Shown here in pieces: positions 62,415 to 64,000 of a DNA stretch of 64,000 nt. Below the pieces are notes generated by a model that saw only the letters and a program-made list of their open reading frames with translations, made no database searches and was not told where the DNA came from. The DNA comes from CAVTWY01 sp963738575 (lineage in GTDB: Bacteria > Pseudomonadota > Gammaproteobacteria > Burkholderiales > Burkholderiaceae_C): contig CAVTWY010000002.1 in the NCBI GenBank assembly GCA_963738575.1, positions 558,001-622,000 of the forward strand, read 5' to 3'. The translations under genes were made by a program, and so were the position numbers. The first letter of the stretch is position 1, and each line of letters starts with the position of its first letter.

Positions 62415-63467
62415 TCAATCCATGCGCCTAACACCCATGCCTGCGGACCATTGAACGGCAGGCTTTTCGATCAGCCGATGAAACATGTCAGCCGCCAGCA
62501 GGCTGGTCAGCCATGCAATCACGAGCCCGCAAGCATGCAGCCACGGCTCCGGCGCCACCCAGCGCGTGAACGCCGCATTCACCACCAAGCTCACTGGGAA
62601 GTGAACCAAGAACAGAGAATAGCTGGTGCGAGAAAGGTATGCCAAGCCACGCTTGACCATGGAAGGCTGCCAAGGGCCTTGCGGGAGCGCCACAAGCAGT
62701 GCTGCGCAAGCGGCGCCCACGGCCACACGCGTTCGCCACTCAAGAATCAACGCCAAGCTCACCAGCAGCGTTACCGCCAGCAGCGGTGCCTTGGGGCGAT
62801 CCCATGCCAGCCACCAAGCACCCAAGACACCAAGGCCATAGACACCAAAAAAGTAAAACGCGGTGACGTCCCATGCGGCATCGCGGTTGGCATGGAAAAG
62901 CGAAAAGGCCATCAGCCCCACAACAATTATCACCGCCCACTGCGGTGAGCGGGCTCGCCGCGTCAGCGTTATCACCAACACCAACAGCGCAAAGAGTTGA
63001 AAGTCGATGGCGATGTACCACACGCCAGCACTCAATGCCGGCATGCGCAGCAAGTCTTGCATCAAGGCAATGTGAGCAAACCACTGCGTCCAGGTGAAAG
63101 GCGCTGAAACGGAGTCATGCGTCATCCATTGGCGGGCCAACGCTGAGGCGCCAATCGACAGCACCAACACCACCCCATACGGCAACACCAAGCGGGCGTA
63201 GCGGTGCAGCAGCGCGGGTGCAAGTGCCCATGCATCGGCCACCCGTGCTTGCGGTGCCAGGTGCCTGGCCGCGAGAAAACCACCGACCACCAAAAACACT
63301 TGCACCGCCACACGGGCGTGACGCGACAACGCCTCAAACAACGCAGGCGCCAAGGGCCACGCGACGTCTGCCATGGGGCCGTAAAAGGCCAAATGGTGCC
63401 AAACGATCAACTGTGCGGCCACAGCCTTGGCCACGTCGACCCACGGCAAGGCGTGATGCCGCGTCAT
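62415..63467 (-). CDS. Acyltransferase 3-family membrane protein
   Basis: A 350-residue membrane protein with about ten hydrophobic segments. The N-terminal WVDVAKAVAAQLIVWHHLAFYGPM has the family's catalytic-region His pair (WHH), and RVAVQVFLVVGGFLAARHL, GVWYIAIDFQLFALLVLVI and SYSLFLVHFPVSLV are typical acyltransferase 3 stretches. It probably transfers an acyl group to an extracytoplasmic carbohydrate (LPS, exopolysaccharide or peptidoglycan). The ATG at 63467 overlaps the stop of the metC-like gene (ATGA), so the two are co-translated, an unusual partnership. Confidence 0.88.
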   Translation of the reverse strand: MTRHHALPWVDVAKAVAAQLIVWHHLAFYGPMADVAWPLAPALFEALSRHARVAVQVFLVVGGFLAARHLAPQARVADAWALAPALLHRYARLVLPYGVVLVLSIGASALARQWMTHDSVSAPFTWTQWFAHIALMQDLLRMPALSAGVWYIAIDFQLFALLVLVITLTRRARSPQWAVIIVVGLMAFSLFHANRDAAWDVTAFYFFGVYGLGVLGAWWLAWDRPKAPLLAVTLLVSLALILEWRTRVAVGAACAALLVALPQGPWQPSMVKRGLAYLSRTSYSLFLVHFPVSLVVNAAFTRWVAPEPWLHACGLVIAWLTSLLAADMFHRLIEKPAVQWSAGMGVRRMD

Positions 63468-64000
63468 GCCATCACGGCAAAGGCTTGGTTCAGATCAGCC
63501 ATCAAGTCGTCGACGTGTTCTAACCCCACATTCAGGCGCACCAATCCACCCGCGTAACTCGACTGTGTTGGGCGCATCGACGCAAGGTTGTAGGGCACCG
63601 CCAAGCTGACCGGCCCACCCCACGAATAGCCAATCCGAAACAACGAAAGTGAATCCACGAAAGCGTCGATTTGTTGGGGCGTGAACCGTGCCTTGAACTC
63701 TAGCGTCAAGAGGCTGGCCGCCGCCGTGCAGTGAGAAGCCCAATGCGCGTGACCCGGCGAACCCTCCAATGCCGGGTGCAACACACGCTGCACGGCTGGT
63801 TGAGCCTGGCAGTGACGGGCTATCGCTCTTGTAGACGCATCGTGGGCCGCGTAGCGCAGGCCGATGCTGGGCAGTGCACGCAAGATGGCTTCCACGTCGT
63901 TGAGACCAACATTGAAGCCAATGCGGCTGTGCGTCAATGCCAGCTTCTCATGCAGCGCGACATCTCGACAACTGACCGAACCCATTAAAACATCACCGCC
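63464..64000 (-). CDS. metC: Cystathionine beta-lyase (C-terminal part; 5' end beyond the window)
   Basis: Partial: the reading frame is open to the window edge at 64000, so only the last 178 or so residues are seen. They match the C-terminal domain of the Cys/Met metabolism PLP family: GDVLMGSVS and HSRIGFNVGLNDVEAILRALPSIGLRY, then SLFRIGYSWGGPVSLAVPYN, the segment that sets MetC apart from gamma-synthases, and GGLVRLNVGLE with the substrate-carboxylate Arg. The PLP lysine lies outside the window. It would cleave cystathionine to homocysteine. The stop overlaps the acyltransferase start. Confidence 0.88.
   Translation of the reverse strand, partial: GGDVLMGSVSCRDVALHEKLALTHSRIGFNVGLNDVEAILRALPSIGLRYAAHDASTRAIARHCQAQPAVQRVLHPALEGSPGHAHWASHCTAAASLLTLEFKARFTPQQIDAFVDSLSLFRIGYSWGGPVSLAVPYNLASMRPTQSSYAGGLVRLNVGLEHVDDLMADLNQAFAVMA

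Overview
This 64 kb window reads as a chromosomal segment of a betaproteobacterium, most likely order Burkholderiales and probably Comamonadaceae-like. The evidence is GC-rich coding DNA, a run of single-copy housekeeping genes in the order usual for that group (mltG-tmk-holB-pilZ-tatD with ygfZ divergent; rimP-nusA-infB-rbfA-truB-typA; DUF2486-like/holC/pepA facing lptF-lptG; smpB divergent from ratA-rnfH), and a paired cyanophycin synthetase locus. I see no rRNA operon, insertion sequence, prophage, CRISPR array or integrase. There are three tRNA genes (Ser-GGA, Arg-TCT, Pro-TGG). No taxon was confirmed by a search.

Layout. 0.1-6.5 kb: a small conserved-looking hypothetical gene, two DMT exporters, an Lrp/AsnC regulator divergent from the second exporter, a class II aldolase-like gene, then an unusual pair: a membrane-anchored protein of 12-residue Pro-Val-Asp-Arg repeats with two helix-hairpin-helix domains, and a membrane-anchored OmpA-domain protein. 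6.5-12.8 kb: tatD, pilZ, holB, tmk and mltG on the minus strand, ygfZ and a DUF4936-like gene on the plus strand, and a thioesterase fused to a GNAT-like domain. 12.9-17.8 kb: isocitrate lyase with a clear terminator, an omega-amino-acid aminotransferase, another DMT exporter and dusA.

17.8-25.4 kb is the cyanophycin locus: cphA' (shortened, degenerate ligase P-loop), cphA and dusA are joined by TGATG stop/start overlaps on the minus strand. Only about 64 bp away, an ABC exporter-like protein and a DUF1854 protein run on the plus strand, also coupled by TGATG. A two-DEP-domain protein with a receiver-like N-terminus and a fourth DMT exporter follow.

27.7-37.2 kb: the transcription/translation operon rimP-nusA-infB-rbfA-truB-typA (minus), with a promoter and attenuator-like hairpin ahead of rimP, an internal terminator-like hairpin between infB and rbfA, and an apparent one-base frameshift in rbfA; fabI is divergent. 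37.3-43.2 kb: Arg/Lys/Orn decarboxylase, NfeD-like and SPFH membrane proteins, tRNA-Ser, a branched-chain amino acid binding protein, and a DUF2486-like gene. 43.1-51.8 kb: holC, pepA, lptF, lptG, cbiX, cysB, a YbdL-type aminotransferase and a FimV-like protein. 51.9-57.7 kb: an acyl-CoA cluster (enoyl-CoA hydratase, APH-family kinase, acyl-CoA dehydrogenase, GST), tRNA-Arg, an MFS exporter with a C-terminal extension, and tRNA-Pro. 57.9-64 kb: a MASE1-GGDEF-EAL protein with altered EAL residues, a small membrane-associated protein, rnfH, ratA, smpB, an acyltransferase, and a partial metC-like gene running off the window.

The most interesting signals are the repeat/HhH + OmpA pair (possibly a DNA-envelope or envelope-scaffold device), the cyanophycin locus with its divergent transporter module, the DEP-domain protein, the degenerate EAL domain and the rbfA frameshift.
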